Shown here one piece after another: positions 5,919-7,530 of a stretch of DNA of 7,530 nt. The notes under the pieces were generated by a model that was given only the letters and a program-made list of their open reading frames with translations, was not told the DNA's origin and searched no databases. The DNA lies in contig JAGRNC010000115.1 of NCBI GenBank assembly GCA_020440935.1, positions 1-7,530 of the forward strand. The letters are read 5' to 3'. Each line of letters begins with the position of its first letter. The stretch's first letter is position 1. This DNA is from Leptospiraceae bacterium (GTDB lineage Bacteria; Spirochaetota; Leptospiria; Leptospirales; Leptonemataceae). A program made the translations under genes and the position numbers.

Positions 5919-6761
5919 ATGATGCCTGTACGCATCATCGAGGAGACGGAGGATTATGCCGTTTTCTATAAACCCGCAGGATTGGTATTTTTTGAAGATT
6001 CCGGGAAAACAGACATGCTCGACCAGGTGCGTTCCCTCTGCGCGGACCAGGCCTCCAGACTATTTCCGGTGCACCGTCTGGACCGGGTAACCTCAGGAAT
6101 TTTGCTTTTTGCAAAGGGCCGCAAAAACGCGAATCTGCTGGGAAACGAGTTCCGGTTTAATCGCGCAGAAAAGGTCTATGTGGCTCTGTCCAATCGGACG
6201 GGAAAACTGAAAAGCGGTTTCATCCAGGGCGACATGGAACGCGGTCGCCGAGGTACCTGGAAACTGGCCCGCACAACCAACAACCCCGCCAGAACAGCCT
6301 TTCTTTCTGACTCGTTGCATTCGATGGAAAAGGGACTTCGTCTTTTCTGGATCAAACCCATCACTGGCAAGACCCACCAGATTCGAGTGGCTCTAAAAAG
6401 CGCCGGATATCCAATCCTGGGCGATCCGATGTACAATGCCTTTAGCGAGGCTCGGCAGGAAGACCGGACCTACCTACATGCGCTGGCCCTCCGATTCTCG
6501 CTGAAGGACCAATCGTTCACAATCGTAGATTATCCCTCGGAAGGCAGCCGATTCCTGAATCCGCTCTGCATGGAAACCCTAAAAGATGCCAGAGATCCAT
6601 TTGCCCTCCCTTTTCCAAGAACACGGCCCGGGCCCGATCAGATAAAAGAGAATCGGGAAGCCAAAAAAAAGCCGAGCGAGAGCGCCCGTACAGGAATGGC
6701 AGCGAAAAAAGCGAAAAAGCAGAACCGCAGAAAACGAAAGCCGGGAGGAAGGATTCAGTAA
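5919..6761 (+). CDS. RluA-family RNA pseudouridine synthase with basic C-terminal tail
   Basis: The 280-residue enzyme should convert specific uridines of rRNA or tRNA to pseudouridine in the cytoplasm. The catalytic motif HRLDRVTSG (52-60) contains the expected active-site Asp55. Other family landmarks are YKPAGL (17-22), GKTHQIRVAL (150-159), GYPILGDPMY (163-172) and YLHALAL (185-191). There is no N-terminal S4 RNA-binding domain, as in the short RluA/TruC-like members. The catalytic domain seems to end near residue 232. The last 48 residues are a low-complexity, strongly basic tail (KKKP, AAKKAKK, RRKRKPGG) that may bind RNA. The exact target uridine cannot be told from the sequence, so no symbol is given. 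The stop TAA (6759-6761) lies 27 bases before the flaA start and in the same frame. Confidence 0.88.
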   Translation: MMPVRIIEETEDYAVFYKPAGLVFFEDSGKTDMLDQVRSLCADQASRLFPVHRLDRVTSGILLFAKGRKNANLLGNEFRFNRAEKVYVALSNRTGKLKSGFIQGDMERGRRGTWKLARTTNNPARTAFLSDSLHSMEKGLRLFWIKPITGKTHQIRVALKSAGYPILGDPMYNAFSEARQEDRTYLHALALRFSLKDQSFTIVDYPSEGSRFLNPLCMETLKDARDPFALPFPRTRPGPDQIKENREAKKKPSESARTGMAAKKAKKQNRRKRKPGGRIQ

Positions 6762-6788
6762 TCGACGATTTATTCCGTTAGTATTAGA

Positions 6789-7530
6789 GTGAAACCTGGT
6801 GGAGCAAAATCGTCGCCCGGCCACCTGCGGCCCGTTCGTTGCCTTACTCTAATTGCACTGATGGTAATACCTTTATCGTTTGGCCGCCAAAAATTCCGGG
6901 ACTCGCTGGCAGCGGCTCCGGCAGAATCCAGCAGCGAAATCGAGGCCGCCGACCAGGTTCGAGTTCTATCCGGAATCCTGCAGGAAATGCCGGATCGCAT
7001 GAAGCTCAAAGTGCTGGACCTTTTTGAAGAGAAGCGGGATTACTATACCCGCGCCCCGTCCACAGACCTCAGCATCATTGAATATGCCTACCGGGCCCCC
7101 GATTCGGATGCATTTACTAAAGAAATGGATTTGCTCCAGTCCATTCGCACCGATGCCACTTCCAAACGATGTCTTCTCGTTCAGACTTCCTTTAGCGTAC
7201 CCGGCAAACAGGTTTTTCAGATTCTTTTGCGGCATCCCCTGCATATAGAAGGCGGATTGGCGCGCCTCTCGGTCTGGATCCACTCACCCGATTCGCTAAA
7301 CGCCATCTCCGTCTTGATGCGAAATCCACGCGGCCAGCGCGTGGAAGTGCGCCTGGGCGCTCTTGCCTGGAAAGGATGGAAACGAATCACTGTAAACCTG
7401 CCGGCCGATCGATTTCGCACAGGCAAAGACCAGCGATACAAAAGCGGCGGAAGCTTCGAGGGTTTCTTGATTCGTTCGCATCCACGCGAAGAAGCCGGAC
7501 CGATGTCGATTATGATTGATAATCTGCTGC
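6789..7530 (+). CDS. flaA: FlaA-type flagellar filament outer layer (sheath) protein, 3' end missing
   Basis: The frame runs from 6762, just after the pseudouridine synthase stop, to the right edge. The only sensible start is GTG 6789, giving 247 residues so far; ATG 6861 would cut into the signal peptide. The N-terminus is basic (KPGGAKSSPGHLRPVR), then hydrophobic (CLTLIALMVIPLSF), fitting Sec export to the periplasm; SFG before Arg33 or AAA before Pro44 are possible cleavage sites. The C-terminal part matches the FlaA family: LSVWIHS and RNPRGQRVEVRLG, then GWKRITVNLP, and finally FEGFLIRSHPREEAGPMSIMIDNL, which parallels the family's F-I-R-DP-E-G-YIDNL ending. FlaA proteins coat the periplasmic flagella of spirochaetes and affect filament stiffness and motility. 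The length suggests the product is near its end and closer to the shorter leptospiral FlaA (FlaA2 type), but this is inference. No clear Shine-Dalgarno precedes the GTG. Confidence 0.78.
   Translation, partial: MKPGGAKSSPGHLRPVRCLTLIALMVIPLSFGRQKFRDSLAAAPAESSSEIEAADQVRVLSGILQEMPDRMKLKVLDLFEEKRDYYTRAPSTDLSIIEYAYRAPDSDAFTKEMDLLQSIRTDATSKRCLLVQTSFSVPGKQVFQILLRHPLHIEGGLARLSVWIHSPDSLNAISVLMRNPRGQRVEVRLGALAWKGWKRITVNLPADRFRTGKDQRYKSGGSFEGFLIRSHPREEAGPMSIMIDNLL

Noticed and set aside
6745..6771. Possible sigma28 (FliA) promoter before flaA
   Set aside because: GACGATTT matches the -10 consensus only partly, and no TAAA-like -35 lies at the required spacing.

Overview
The window fits a spirochaete chromosome, most likely from the order Leptospirales (Leptospira/Leptonema/Turneriella type). 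Three things point there. The right-hand end encodes a FlaA-type periplasmic flagellar sheath protein, a family typical of spirochaetes. There is an LPS-transport permease (LptG type), and within the spirochaetes LPS is found in the leptospires but not in Borrelia or Treponema. A secretion-chaperone lipoprotein carries a relaxed, spirochaete-style lipobox (AANC). Base composition looks roughly balanced in G+C by eye, which is higher than in Leptospira proper and closer to what is known of Leptonema or Turneriella. The genus assignment is inference.

Layout. 1-587 (+): the 3' part of a family 9 (heptosyltransferase-like) glycosyltransferase. 588-681: a short convergent gap holding a small direct repeat and a perfect palindrome. 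1767-682 (-): lptG, preceded at a 9-base spacing by a DGK1/SEC59-type CTP-dependent lipid (polyprenol or diacylglycerol) kinase at 2535-1777 (-); the two look like an operon. 2536-2596: a divergent promoter region. 2597-3034 (+): a small coiled-coil protein of unknown function. 3082-4473 (+): a SurA/PrsA-like lipoprotein with a degenerate parvulin domain that carries a CxxC motif. 4489-4518: a clear intrinsic terminator that also overlaps the end of the convergent gene. 5861-4512 (-): a secernin-type (C69) Ntn hydrolase. 5919-6761 (+): an RluA-family pseudouridine synthase with a long basic tail. 6789-7530 (+): flaA, cut off by the window edge.

How the genes fit together. Most of the window concerns the cell envelope: sugar addition to LPS (GT9), LPS extraction and transport (LptG), lipid-carrier or lipid phosphorylation (DGK1-type kinase), outer-membrane or periplasmic protein folding (SurA-like lipoprotein), and the periplasmic flagellar sheath (FlaA). 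The secernin and the pseudouridine synthase are housekeeping or unassigned neighbours.

I found no mobile element, CRISPR array, RNA gene or clear new multi-gene system. The oddest points are the CxxC-bearing, His-less parvulin-like lipoprotein, the kinase-LptG pair, and the flaA gene lying in frame behind the pseudouridine synthase.
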